Positions 8,566-16,868 are shown, counted from the stretch's first letter. The stretch is 64,000 bases of DNA from Psychrobacter coccoides (GCF_017498085.1 NZ_JAGBKM010000004.1:1-64000), one strand, 5' to 3'. Notes: a model not told the origin generated them from the sequence alone. Numbers and translations: made by a program.

Positions 8566-11520
8566 ATGACGGACAATGACCACAACTCGCACACGCCTAT
8601 CGACCCTGATATGCGCCCAAACTTCGATGCTATGCCCAATGTGGCCATGATGGATACCAGCCACGTCGACAAAGACCAGCCACCTTTTGTCTTGGTAGAT
8701 GGTTCTTATTACCTGTTTCGCACCTATCATGCGCTACCCAAGACCATGGCCAATACGCAAGGCCTGACCACCAATGCCATCCGTGGCACATTAAATGCGC
8801 TACTTAAAGTCATGCGTCGTTATCACCCCACCCATATGGCCGTGTGCTTCGACACCAAATCTCCGACTTTTCGACATGCCATGTCTTCTGATTATAAAGC
8901 GGCTCGTCCGCCTATGGATCCTGAGCTGGTAGAGCAGATTCCATACATTCATCATCTAGTCGCCGCCCTTGGCATTCCTTTACTGCGTATAGAAGGCGCA
9001 GAGGCCGACGACATCATCGGGACACTTGCTTATCGTGCCGTTGAACAAGGGCATCACGTGGTCATCTCAACCGGCGACAAAGACATGATGCAGCTGGTCA
9101 ATGATTGCGTGATATTAGAGGACAGCTTTACAGGTAAAGTCACTGATAGCCAAGCAGTGGTGGATAAGTTCGGTATCGAGCCCAGTCAAATGATTGATTT
9201 TTTGACATTGATGGGCGACTCATCAGACGGCATCAAAGGTGTGCCTGGTATCGGCAAAAAAACCGCTAAAGACCTACTGAATAAATATGGCAACATCGAA
9301 ACCATGCTAGAAAATGTCGCTGAGATCAAAGGGCGCGCCGGCAAAAACCTAGTAGAGTATGCAGACGATATTCCATTCAATGCCCAGCTGGCTACTATCG
9401 TGACTGACTTAGCGGTTGGCCATGACTGGAGTGACCTCAAAATCAATACCGATCCGTGCGCCCACATCGAAAAGCTACGAGCGCTGTACACCGAGCTTGA
9501 GTTCAAAAACGAGCTGGCTTCTCTCGACCACCCCAACCACCCCGCCAATGGCTCGCAAAGTGTCGCTGACAGTCAAGCTGATGCTGAGTCGCAAGCCCAA
9601 GTCGCAAAATCCTTGCAATCGAGCAAGATTGAAAACATTAAAGACAGTAAGCGCCATGATAAAGCCTGGCACACCGTATTAGATGAGCCCGCTTTTGAGA
9701 GCCTACTTAAACAGCTGACAACCGCAGCGCACTTCGTCATCGACACTGAGACCACCAGTATGTACTGGCGTGAGGCTGAGCTTGTGGGGCTGTCTTTTGC
9801 TGTAAAAGCACATGAGGCCTATTATGTGCCGCTCACACATCGTCTAGAAGATGACGAGCTGACAACCAAACAGCTCGATCGTGATACTGTCCTTGCCAAA
9901 CTTAAACCGATATTACAAAACCCTAATATCGGCAAAATTGGGCAACATCTCAAATATGACGCCCACGTTTTAAGCCATTATGATATTGACCTGCTTGGTA
10001 GTATCCATAGCAGTCCAAACAACTGGGCAATGGATACCATGCTCGCCAGCTATGTCATCAATGCTGCCATTACTCGTCACGGCATGGATGACTTGGCACG
10101 CCATTATTTGCAGACGCAGACCATCAGTTTTGAAGATGTCGCCGGTAAAGGCGCTAAGCAAGTAAGCTTTGATCAAGTGGCTATCGATATCGCCAGCGAC
10201 TATGCCTGTGAAGACGCTGATATCACTTATCAGCTGTTTGATATCTTCCGTCAAAAGCTTGCTGAGAACGACACCAACTTTAGGTTACTTCATGAGCTAG
10301 AAATACCCACCGCTCAAATCCTATGTCAAATGGAAGCGCAGGGTATTTTAATCAAACGCTCGTTTTTGAATGAGCTCTCCAAACGTTTTGATGAAGAAAT
10401 CATCGCCTTAGAAGCGCAAGCTCATGAACTGGCAGGAGAGACGTTTAATTTAGGTTCGCCAAAACAGCTTGGGGAAATGCTGTTTGAAAAACTGGGCGTT
10501 GCTGGTGGCAAAAAAACCAAATCTGGTCAATACTCTACCAGCGAGGCGGTGCTCTCAAAAATTGACCACCCACTTGTCGATATTACATTAGAATACCGCG
10601 GACTATCTAAGCTCAAAAGCACTTATACTGATGCGCTTGATAATGTCGCCGATGCTGAGACCGATCGTGTACATACCAGCTATCATCAAGCACTGACCAG
10701 TACCGGCCGCCTCTCCTCTACCGATCCTAACCTGCAAAACATCCCGATTCGTACTGCGACGGGGCGCCTGATTCGCCAAGCCTTTATCGCACCAAAAGGG
10801 CGAGTCATTTTGGCAGCGGATTACTCCCAAATCGAACTGCGCCTAATGGCACACTTCTCAGGTGACAAAAACCTCACTCGTGCCTTTAATGAAGGGCTGG
10901 ATATTCACGCCGCCACCGCTGCTGAAGTACTGGGCAAAGAAGTCACTGATGTCACTGCCACCGAGCGCCGCAATGCTAAAGCCATTAACTTCGGGCTGCT
11001 CTACGGCATGAGCGCCTTTGGGCTCGCTAAGCAGCTACAGATGAGCCGAGGTGAGGCACAAGATTATATTGATATGTACTTTGAGCGCTACCCAGGGGTC
11101 AAAGAATATATGATGAATACCCGAGCCAGCGCCCACGAAAAGGGCTATGTCGAGACTATCTTGGGGCGCAAGCTCTACACTCCTGATATCAACCATAGCA
11201 ACCGTATGGTCAAGCAAGGGGCTGAGCGAGCAGCCATTAACGCACCACTGCAGGGCTCAGCGGCTGACCTTATCAAGCTTGCGATGATTGCTGTCGATAA
11301 AGTACTGCCTAAGACGCAAGCAAAAATGCTGCTACAAGTCCATGATGAGCTCGTGTTTGAAGTAGACAGTGACAAAGTCGACGAGGTGAGCCAACTGATT
11401 ACTGAGGCCATGCAAAATGTACTGACCGATACAGCAGTGGAGAAAGGCTGGCAGGTGAGCTTTGCGGTACCACTACTGGTGGAAACAGATAGTGGAAAAA
11501 ATTGGGACGAGGCGCATTAA
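8566..11520 (+). CDS. polA: DNA polymerase I
   Basis: This is the repair and Okazaki-fragment polymerase. The order of domains is: 5'-3' exonuclease (about residues 40-310, with FVLVDGSYYLFR and TGDKDMMQLV), a charged low-complexity linker rich in Ser, Gln and Ala (about 325-360), 3'-5' exonuclease (FVIDTETTS, with the DxE motif), and family A polymerase. The polymerase has motif A LAADYSQIELRLMAHFSGD, motif B RRNAKAINFGLLYG and motif C LLQVHDELVFEVD. At 984 residues it is somewhat longer than the E. coli protein because of an N-terminal extension of about 40 residues and the linker. The ribosome site at the chosen ATG is weak. Transcription probably ends in the repeat-derived hairpin at 11564-11594. 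Confidence 0.96.
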   Translation: MTDNDHNSHTPIDPDMRPNFDAMPNVAMMDTSHVDKDQPPFVLVDGSYYLFRTYHALPKTMANTQGLTTNAIRGTLNALLKVMRRYHPTHMAVCFDTKSPTFRHAMSSDYKAARPPMDPELVEQIPYIHHLVAALGIPLLRIEGAEADDIIGTLAYRAVEQGHHVVISTGDKDMMQLVNDCVILEDSFTGKVTDSQAVVDKFGIEPSQMIDFLTLMGDSSDGIKGVPGIGKKTAKDLLNKYGNIETMLENVAEIKGRAGKNLVEYADDIPFNAQLATIVTDLAVGHDWSDLKINTDPCAHIEKLRALYTELEFKNELASLDHPNHPANGSQSVADSQADAESQAQVAKSLQSSKIENIKDSKRHDKAWHTVLDEPAFESLLKQLTTAAHFVIDTETTSMYWREAELVGLSFAVKAHEAYYVPLTHRLEDDELTTKQLDRDTVLAKLKPILQNPNIGKIGQHLKYDAHVLSHYDIDLLGSIHSSPNNWAMDTMLASYVINAAITRHGMDDLARHYLQTQTISFEDVAGKGAKQVSFDQVAIDIASDYACEDADITYQLFDIFRQKLAENDTNFRLLHELEIPTAQILCQMEAQGILIKRSFLNELSKRFDEEIIALEAQAHELAGETFNLGSPKQLGEMLFEKLGVAGGKKTKSGQYSTSEAVLSKIDHPLVDITLEYRGLSKLKSTYTDALDNVADAETDRVHTSYHQALTSTGRLSSTDPNLQNIPIRTATGRLIRQAFIAPKGRVILAADYSQIELRLMAHFSGDKNLTRAFNEGLDIHAATAAEVLGKEVTDVTATERRNAKAINFGLLYGMSAFGLAKQLQMSRGEAQDYIDMYFERYPGVKEYMMNTRASAHEKGYVETILGRKLYTPDINHSNRMVKQGAERAAINAPLQGSAADLIKLAMIAVDKVLPKTQAKMLLQVHDELVFEVDSDKVDEVSQLITEAMQNVLTDTAVEKGWQVSFAVPLLVETDSGKNWDEAH

Positions 11521-11521
11521 C

Positions 11522-11606
11522 TAGAGCGTGTCTTCATCTAAAAAGTGGAGATAAAAATAAAACAAATGGCTGGGCAATTTGCTTGGCCATTTTTAATGCC
11601 GCCCTA
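11522..11606. repeat. Truncated copy of repeat family C
   Basis: TAGAGCGTGTCTTCATC followed by a stretch matching the left part of the family C copy at 62361-62534 (GATAAAAAT, then AAATGGC and GGCAA). The centre is deleted, and the right end is reduced to GCCGCCCTA. It begins one base after the polA stop codon. Confidence 0.6.
11564..11594 (+). terminator. Probable polA terminator made from repeat sequence
   Basis: AAATGGC pairs with GCCATTT, with further pairing inside (GGGCAA / TTGCTTG region), and the 3' arm runs into TTTT. It lies 44 bases after polA and wholly inside the truncated family C repeat. Confidence 0.65.
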
Positions 11607-11759
11607 TATCTTCGGTACACTCTAAAAATGTCATAGAGCTACTGGAATGCTTGCTGTTCAACATATAGCTTGCGCAACATCAAAGATAGCAGTATGCCAG
11701 TAAAACTTATACCAGTGGCGCATTTAAATCCATAACAGTGTTACATTCAGCTGACTATA
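11605..11759. repeat. Repeat family B copy (MITE-like, about 155 bp)
   Basis: This copy is inverted relative to the one at 13659-13812. Shared landmarks include ACTCTAAAAATGTCATAG, GCTTGCTGTTCAACATATAG, TTATACCAGT and the terminal CAGCTGACTATA. The left end (TATATCTTCG) has decayed from the expected TATAGTCG. No reading frame of substance is present, and it lies directly against the family C remnant. Confidence 0.8.
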
Positions 11760-11813
11760 TTTAAGCTTGTCTTGTTTGTCTCTGTATCTAAAAACCAATA
11801 AAAACATACTTTC

Positions 11814-12899
11814 ATGAAATCATATCGATTATACACTCTTACCTTTTATACTCTCGTAAGTGTCAGTTTGGGCTTGCCAGCCATGGCAGAGACTGCTGCT
11901 GATGACCAAGCCAATCAAGCAAGCCAAACTGACTCTAACGACCAAACCCATAACCAAGACGCTGACCTATCGCCCACTCCAGATAGTGACGCTTGGGGCT
12001 GGACAGATGAGAAAAGGCAAGAGGTTAAAACGCAGTTAAATCATTGGGCGCATAACATGGATGGCTGGTTTGGTGAGCCTGATCCAAAAAAACCCGCTAG
12101 AGCCAGTCTGCGCTTGGTCTTGGATACGCACTGGGCAAACGATCCAGTAGAAGGCCAAGAGACAAGGGTTGAGCCAAGGGTTCGTGGTCGCCTGCGCTTG
12201 CCCGTGCTGGAAGAACGTTTGAGTTTGATCATTGGTGATGAGGAGCTTGACGAAGACACTTTTTTAAAGCAAAGCGCAACAGCAGATGCCCGCCCAACCA
12301 ATTCCAACCAGCTCATCAATAGAAGAAAAACACGAGAAGACAATACCTCTATTGCTCTACGCTGGTCACGATTTGATGATGCTATTGAGGAGCAGTTGGG
12401 CGTGAAAACCGATGTCGATCTTGGCGTTCGATCTGTCGATGATATTTATGTCAAAGTGAGCGTAGATAAAAACTGGTACGAGGGCCCTAAAGTCACGGTA
12501 AGTAACGATAACTTTTATCGCTATGGGCTTGATAGTGAGCATTATGTGAGAGGAGGCCTCACGCTAAAGTACGCCGCAGATGCCAATCGTTTCATCAATA
12601 ACCGCACTACCCTTCGCTATCGCAATCGAGACGATGAAGAGAGCACCGATTGGAACAATGATCTACGGCACGTCCATCACTTAGGGAAAGAAAAAAAGCT
12701 GGCTTATGGCATCTCTACCAGTGGCTATTTTGATCAAAACAAATCAACACTAAACAGCTATGGTCCTGCGATTAGCTATCGCCAGCCCATCTGGCGAGAA
12801 TGGCTCTATATACAGACAGAGCTGAATTACTATAACGATAAAACGGAAGACAAAGACCACTACCCTGCTGCTTTATTACGGATGGAAGCCTTGTTTTAA
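11814..12899 (+). CDS. Putative outer-membrane beta-barrel protein, unknown function
   Basis: I do not recognise the family. The 361-residue product has a signal peptide cleaved near AMAETA (about residue 25), then an acidic Gln/Asn/Asp-rich linker (to about 60) and a long region of alternating polar and hydrophobic strands (such as ARASLRLVLDTHW, VRGRLRLPVL, LTLKYAADANRF). It ends in Phe (LLRMEALF), as outer-membrane barrels do. An outer-membrane location is inferred from these. The start has a poor ribosome site, but the signal peptide supports it. It stands alone, between repeats upstream and a leader-like region downstream. Confidence 0.6.
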   Translation: MKSYRLYTLTFYTLVSVSLGLPAMAETAADDQANQASQTDSNDQTHNQDADLSPTPDSDAWGWTDEKRQEVKTQLNHWAHNMDGWFGEPDPKKPARASLRLVLDTHWANDPVEGQETRVEPRVRGRLRLPVLEERLSLIIGDEELDEDTFLKQSATADARPTNSNQLINRRKTREDNTSIALRWSRFDDAIEEQLGVKTDVDLGVRSVDDIYVKVSVDKNWYEGPKVTVSNDNFYRYGLDSEHYVRGGLTLKYAADANRFINNRTTLRYRNRDDEESTDWNNDLRHVHHLGKEKKLAYGISTSGYFDQNKSTLNSYGPAISYRQPIWREWLYIQTELNYYNDKTEDKDHYPAALLRMEALF

Positions 12900-12981
12900 A
12901 TTAGACAGCTTACCAAATAGTTGAACGTGGCTGATGACCAATTGGTTCTATTTTTTAACACGGATTCGTATCAGATGGGCG

Positions 12982-12987
12982 TATAAT
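12982..12987 (+). promoter_or_regulatory. Candidate -10 box upstream of the 13064 gene
   Basis: A perfect TATAAT is followed by about 70 bases of leader containing a terminator-like hairpin and then a ribosome site. The -35 region is poor. Confidence 0.35.
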
Positions 12988-13020
12988 AGGCACCATTACA
13001 CTGGTTTTTTTATGTAAATT

Positions 13021-13045
13021 AGTGAGCCTCAGTGCTCACTTTTTT
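13021..13045 (+). terminator. Terminator-like hairpin, possible attenuator
   Basis: AGTGAGC / GCTCACT with a six-base loop, then five T. It lies 120 bases after the previous gene but only eight bases before the TAGGAG ribosome site of the next one. It could be a simple terminator of the 11814 gene or an attenuator in the leader of the downstream gene. CACTG at 12999-13003 could pair with CAGTG at 13030-13034 as a competing structure. Confidence 0.6.
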
Positions 13046-13063
13046 ATATCGTAGGAGTTTCAC

Positions 13064-13600
13064 ATTTTTTCTGAAAATGGCATCATCGAAATCGTTAGTA
13101 CTGTTATTTTAATTATCTGTCTGTTGCGCTGTATACAGTATGTCACGCAAAGCCAGATCAAATCAGCTCGTTATTTTTGGTTAGCAGGCGTACTGGTATT
13201 TTTTGCGGTTATTCGTAGAGAGTTAAACCATCTACCAGACTTATTTATCTCGAGTGACTTTTTACTGTTAAACCATACTTATGACTGGTGGGAGGATAGT
13301 GTCCTTACTGTCGTTTATCTTCTGATCGTTGGGCTATTGGTTTATGCACAGCAATACCTGCGGGCGGTCATAAAAAAAGTACCTCTAGCACTATATCTCA
13401 TTGTCGGTGTATTGGCAGCAGTACAGTATATGGGAGAAAACGCCATCGTATTCCCTCATAGCCTTGGTGTGATGGTTGAAGAGTTGACTGAGCTCATTAT
13501 TTATAGCGTCACCCTACTATATCTATGGCGATTAAATGTAAATGACTACAGTCATCAGTCACAGCTTACCTTTGACTCTGAGCATCAAGTCGTTTCCTAG
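13064..13600 (+). CDS. Small multi-pass membrane protein, unknown; likely ATT start
   Basis: This is an unrecognised integral membrane protein with four to five helices: residues 9-22 of the extended frame (VSTVILIICLL), then SARYFWLAGVLVFFAVI, SVLTVVYLLIVGLLVYA, LALYLIVGVLAAV and LTELIIYSVTLLYLW. The first normal start is TTG 13124, which lacks a ribosome site and would drop helix 1. The frame is open and hydrophobic back to a TAG at 13052-13054. AGGAG at 13053-13057 sits six bases before ATT 13064, making ATT (178 codons) the best placed start. ATT initiation is rare (known for infC), so this is an inference; a base change from an ancestral ATG is the alternative. Confidence 0.55.
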   Translation: MFSENGIIEIVSTVILIICLLRCIQYVTQSQIKSARYFWLAGVLVFFAVIRRELNHLPDLFISSDFLLLNHTYDWWEDSVLTVVYLLIVGLLVYAQQYLRAVIKKVPLALYLIVGVLAAVQYMGENAIVFPHSLGVMVEELTELIIYSVTLLYLWRLNVNDYSHQSQLTFDSEHQVVS

Positions 13601-13612
13601 TAATTGCTCGTT

Positions 13613-13872
13613 TATAGTCGGAGCACTTTTAAACCGCTACGGTGTTACCCGCACTGGATATAGTCAGCTGAATGTAAAACTGTTATGGATTTAAACGCGC
13701 TACTGGTATAAATTTTACTGGCGTGCTGCGTACCTTCGATGCTGCGCAACCTATATGTTGAACAGCAAGCATCCCAGTAGCGCTATGACATTTTTAGAGT
13801 GTATCGACTATATACTTAGTGTACTATCTGCAGTCGGTCACCTTGTAGCAATTTTAAAACTCCTTGACTATA
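13613..13872. repeat. Repeat family A copy interrupted by family B
   Basis: The outer parts (13613-13660 and 13813-13872) match the 108-bp family A copy at 62613-62720: TATAGTCGGAG...CCGCTACGGTGTTA on the left and CTTAGTGTACTATCTGC...CTTGACTATA on the right. Together they total 108 bases, exactly the intact length. The interval 13661-13810 plus one TA is a family B element. Short open frames running through here (such as 13755-14033) are not convincing genes. Confidence 0.88.
13659..13812. repeat. Repeat family B copy nested in family A
   Basis: The ends are TATAGTCAGCTG and TATCGACTATA, with a 150-base core flanked by TA on both sides. It is the best preserved family B copy, about 90 percent identical by eye to 11605-11759 in inverted orientation. 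Target duplication of TA fits an IS630-type mechanism. Confidence 0.88.
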
Positions 13873-13974
13873 GATCACCACGTATCAACTACACAGCAAG
13901 CCCATCCTGCACAATGGCGGCGCATCATCAAACACATGCGGGCAAATTTGTTATACTGAGATTTATTGAACATC

Positions 13975-14004
13975 AGAGGACAAACCTATTGAAGTTTGTC
14001 CTCT
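13975..14004 (+). promoter_or_regulatory. Strong hairpin upstream of the SDR gene
   Basis: AGAGGACAAAC pairs perfectly with GTTTGTCCTCT over 11 bases with an eight-base loop, 40 bases before ATG 14044. There is no T run, so it is not a standard terminator. TTATACT at 13951-13957 could be a -10 box that would place the hairpin in the 5' leader. Role unknown. Confidence 0.55.
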
Positions 14005-14043
14005 GTCGTTTATGGCCTGCTAACAATCATTAAGTGAGTCTTT

Positions 14044-14832
14044 ATGAACATATTAATTACTGGTGCGTCACGTGGTATCGGTCTGGCCACTGCCAAAAGG
14101 CTGGCCGAAAAAGGGCATAATGTGGGACTGTTTGCCACCAATACGGCCACGCTTACAGAGGCTATTAAAGACAAAGCCTTTAAAAAAGCATTGAAAAAAG
14201 ACCGTGTGATTATCGGAGCGCTCGATGTCACCCAGCCCGATATGTGGGAAGAGGCTATTACTCAAATGGTTGAGGCCTTTGGTAGTATCGATGCTTTGAT
14301 TAATAATGCCGGCGTACTCATTAGTGGCGCCCTACCAACCACTGATTTGGATGAGCAGCTGTCTTTGATTGATATCAACTGTAAAGGCGTGCTCATTGGT
14401 TGCCACAAACTGGCCCCTTATCTAGCAGATAGCAAAAACGGTAAAATCATCAACGTCTCTTCTGCTTCTGCTATCTATGGTCAACCTGAAGTCGCCGCTT
14501 ATTCTGCCAGTAAGTTTTTTGTGCGGGGCCTAACTGAAGGCTTAAATATCGAGTACGAGAAACTGGGGGTTAAAGTGATCGATGTGATGCCGCTTTGGGT
14601 CAAGTCTGATATGACTAAAGATATCGAAGTCACCAGTATTGATCGTCTGGGCATCAATCTAACTGTCAATGATGTGGCCAAAACACTGGGCAAACTGACG
14701 GTTAGTCCAAACCGTAAGCTTAAAAGCACGCATTACTCGGTTGGCATGCCAGCCAAAGTCTTTCAAACCTTGGCACAAGTCACGCCAGATCCAATCATAC
14801 GCTGGGTCAATACTAAGGTTGGGGCAAAATAA
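14044..14832 (+). CDS. Short-chain dehydrogenase/reductase (SDR)
   Basis: This is a cytoplasmic NAD(P)-dependent oxidoreductase of the classical SDR family, 262 residues. The cofactor motif is TGASRGIG at residues 6-13. NNAG (INNAGVL), the catalytic Ser in NVSSASAIYG and YSASK (Tyr and Lys of the active site) follow in order. The substrate cannot be told from sequence. The ribosome site is AGTGAG. It is a single gene convergent with the lipoprotein gene on its right, with a shared hairpin at 14841-14872. Confidence 0.88.
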   Translation: MNILITGASRGIGLATAKRLAEKGHNVGLFATNTATLTEAIKDKAFKKALKKDRVIIGALDVTQPDMWEEAITQMVEAFGSIDALINNAGVLISGALPTTDLDEQLSLIDINCKGVLIGCHKLAPYLADSKNGKIINVSSASAIYGQPEVAAYSASKFFVRGLTEGLNIEYEKLGVKVIDVMPLWVKSDMTKDIEVTSIDRLGINLTVNDVAKTLGKLTVSPNRKLKSTHYSVGMPAKVFQTLAQVTPDPIIRWVNTKVGAK

Positions 14833-14840
14833 CCTTTTGA

Positions 14841-14872
14841 TTCGGGTCTGTTGGACAGTCAAGAGACCCGAA
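14841..14872. terminator. Hairpin between convergent genes
   Basis: TTCGGGTCT pairs with AGACCCGAA over nine bases with a 14-base loop, between the SDR stop and the converging lipoprotein stop. There is no clear T run on either strand, so termination is likely but not certain. Confidence 0.5.
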
Positions 14873-14893
14873 GCTTACGATACCTAAAGACGG

Positions 14894-16183
14894 CTACCAA
14901 ATATCGGTGGCCGGTTTGCTGGCATCTCGAATCTTAACGGCTTGCTCGATTGTTTTACCCGTAAATACATTGTTTTCAATGACTGTATTTTTTACTGCGC
15001 CTGCTGAGCTGCTTTCTCGAACCTTTGAGCCAATACTAATGGGTAATCCCACCTCAGCAGCAAACTCATTTTCACTGATAAGCGTACCATCGTCTTCAGC
15101 GATAATACCTCGCTCTACCTGTTCAAAACGATTATTGATAATCTGATTGTCTTTAGCACTGTCTAAGTGATAGCTGGCAAAGAGCGTTTTTTTGATTAAA
15201 TAAGCCCCGCAAGCGAAGCCCTTTAAATTGCGTGACTGTCTTGCTGCCACCCAAACACCGACTGGCTCATTTTCAAACACATTGCCTCGAATCACATTGT
15301 CACGACTCGACTCCGTGCGTTTAAAATGATTGCTGCGCGTTGGGTCATCTGCATGCTCAAAACAATTACGATACAGCAATATAGCGCCTGCACCATTACG
15401 AATGAAGCGACTGTTTTCGATAAGATTATGACTAGAAGAGTCGATTGCAATGGCTTCACGGTTGGGTTTGAGCGGGCGAAAGCCATTACCAACAAACACA
15501 GCGTTTTTAATCACATTATTGCGACTGCCGAATTCTAAGTATAGACCAACGGTACCAGAGTTTTGAATGTGTATGCGATCAAAAGTCACATCATGCACAT
15601 GATCACCAACAAACATGCCACTATTGATACTATTTTGACTGCTGACATTGATGATATGAATGTCCCTTGGAGCCAACGCTCGATTGGCAGCAGGATCTAT
15701 ATGCCCTCGCCTATATCGCTGATTTGGCGGGCTAAATTGACGAATGTGCAGCGCATGACCATAGCCTTGTACATGGCAGTTGGCCACCGTGATATCTTCG
15801 ATAGCTGTGTCTGTTTTTGGCTGAATGGTAATGGCACTTGTCGTTGACTGATCGTCAGTCATGGTACTCATCGTTGCCCCCTGACAGTCAAGTGAGCTGT
15901 GAGAGTCATTCAGCTCAAAGCGTACTGACTGCCCTGATAAGCCACACGCTTTACTCAATACACTATGCCCTTGTATTACCACCGTCTGCTTGGGCATCAG
16001 CTGAGCGCACTCTATTATCGTCGTCGCTGAAGGCAAATTGGCATCAACCGTTAATGGCTGTGTTAAGGCGATATCATCATAATTTGCATCGTCACTAGCG
16101 AAAGGCGTGCGCTCACAAGCGGTCAAGCCTGATATCACCTTTATCATTGCTACTGTCATGAGTAACTTATGCCTGACTATCAT
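14894..16183 (-). CDS. Right-handed beta-helix lipoprotein
   Basis: The signal peptide ends in the lipobox GLTAC, so the protein is likely anchored by Cys23. The rest (to 429 residues) shows many repeats of the parallel beta-helix type found in NosD and pectate-lyase-like proteins: IHIQNSGTVGLYLEFGSRNN, NLIENSRFIRNGAGAILLYR, NVIRGNVFENEPVGVWVA, NQIINNRFEQVERGIIAEDDG, each a turn of about 22 residues with Asn ladders. Such folds bind or cut polysaccharides. No catalytic signature is evident, so the role (surface glycan binding or processing) is an inference. It is monocistronic. Confidence 0.75.
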   Translation of the reverse strand: MIVRHKLLMTVAMIKVISGLTACERTPFASDDANYDDIALTQPLTVDANLPSATTIIECAQLMPKQTVVIQGHSVLSKACGLSGQSVRFELNDSHSSLDCQGATMSTMTDDQSTTSAITIQPKTDTAIEDITVANCHVQGYGHALHIRQFSPPNQRYRRGHIDPAANRALAPRDIHIINVSSQNSINSGMFVGDHVHDVTFDRIHIQNSGTVGLYLEFGSRNNVIKNAVFVGNGFRPLKPNREAIAIDSSSHNLIENSRFIRNGAGAILLYRNCFEHADDPTRSNHFKRTESSRDNVIRGNVFENEPVGVWVAARQSRNLKGFACGAYLIKKTLFASYHLDSAKDNQIINNRFEQVERGIIAEDDGTLISENEFAAEVGLPISIGSKVRESSSAGAVKNTVIENNVFTGKTIEQAVKIRDASKPATDIW

Positions 16184-16450
16184 TGCAGCGCCCTTATTTA
16201 TTGCTTGTCTTACATTTTTTGAACATCCTGTGACACCTTATCACTAGTAGCCATGACCATAACACGGCACAATGACACTCATGACTTATTAGATATTAAC
16301 TTGGCTTGGATACGCAGCATAGATATTAGAACATAGATACTAAAACGATAATGGAACATAGACGCTAGATAACTTAAATAACTCAGCGTATTTAGTCCTT
16401 AATTAAATAACAGCTAATAACAATCACAAATAAGATGAAAGGAATGATGT

Positions 16451-16768
16451 ATGGATAATTCAAAAACCCCACTCCCAAATGAGCAAGATCGTATCGACGG
16501 CAATGACAATCAGCAGGTCGATTTGGACAACCCGATGTTGCACACGATTGACAATGAAGATGTGATTGACAATAGCGCAGGGTTTGATAATTCAGAAGTC
16601 GGTACTGGCGCTACTCAGGGCCTTACGCCTATGCACCGTCAAAACGTCGATGAAGAGCAAGTGCCTGAACTGCTGGTTGAAGGCAATCTAGATGATACTG
16701 ATTATCCTGATATCGTCGATATCGCTGATAAAGAAGCCGCTGAACGCACCAATGAGGGCGACTTATAA
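16451..16768 (+). CDS. Small highly acidic protein, unknown function
   Basis: I do not recognise this 105-residue protein. About a third of its residues are Asp or Glu, with many Asn and no Cys. It has no signal peptide or membrane helix and is probably disordered in large part. AAAGGAA lies about nine bases before ATG 16451, and a good terminator follows, so it looks like a real single-gene unit. Similar short acidic proteins occur in related bacteria without known role, as far as I can recall; nothing here fixes a function. Confidence 0.65.
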   Translation: MDNSKTPLPNEQDRIDGNDNQQVDLDNPMLHTIDNEDVIDNSAGFDNSEVGTGATQGLTPMHRQNVDEEQVPELLVEGNLDDTDYPDIVDIADKEAAERTNEGDL

Positions 16769-16798
16769 GCCACTTACATCAGCTGACTTTTTATAGTG

Positions 16799-16831
16799 AA
16801 AAGCCCACTCTTTAGTTTGAGCGGGCTTTTT
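16799..16831. terminator. Bidirectional terminator
   Basis: AAAAGCCC-A-CTC pairs with GAG-C-GGGCTTTT (one mismatch), with T runs on both strands. It sits between the acidic protein gene and the converging membrane protein gene, and can serve both. Confidence 0.85.
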
Positions 16832-16868
16832 CATTGTCATCTGTATTCTTAATCAGTACCGCTAAGGC

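Noticed and set aside
13755..14033. Open frame of 92 codons
   Set aside because: It starts inside the nested family B/A repeats and runs through the hairpin region; composition and position mark it as chance coding in repeat DNA.
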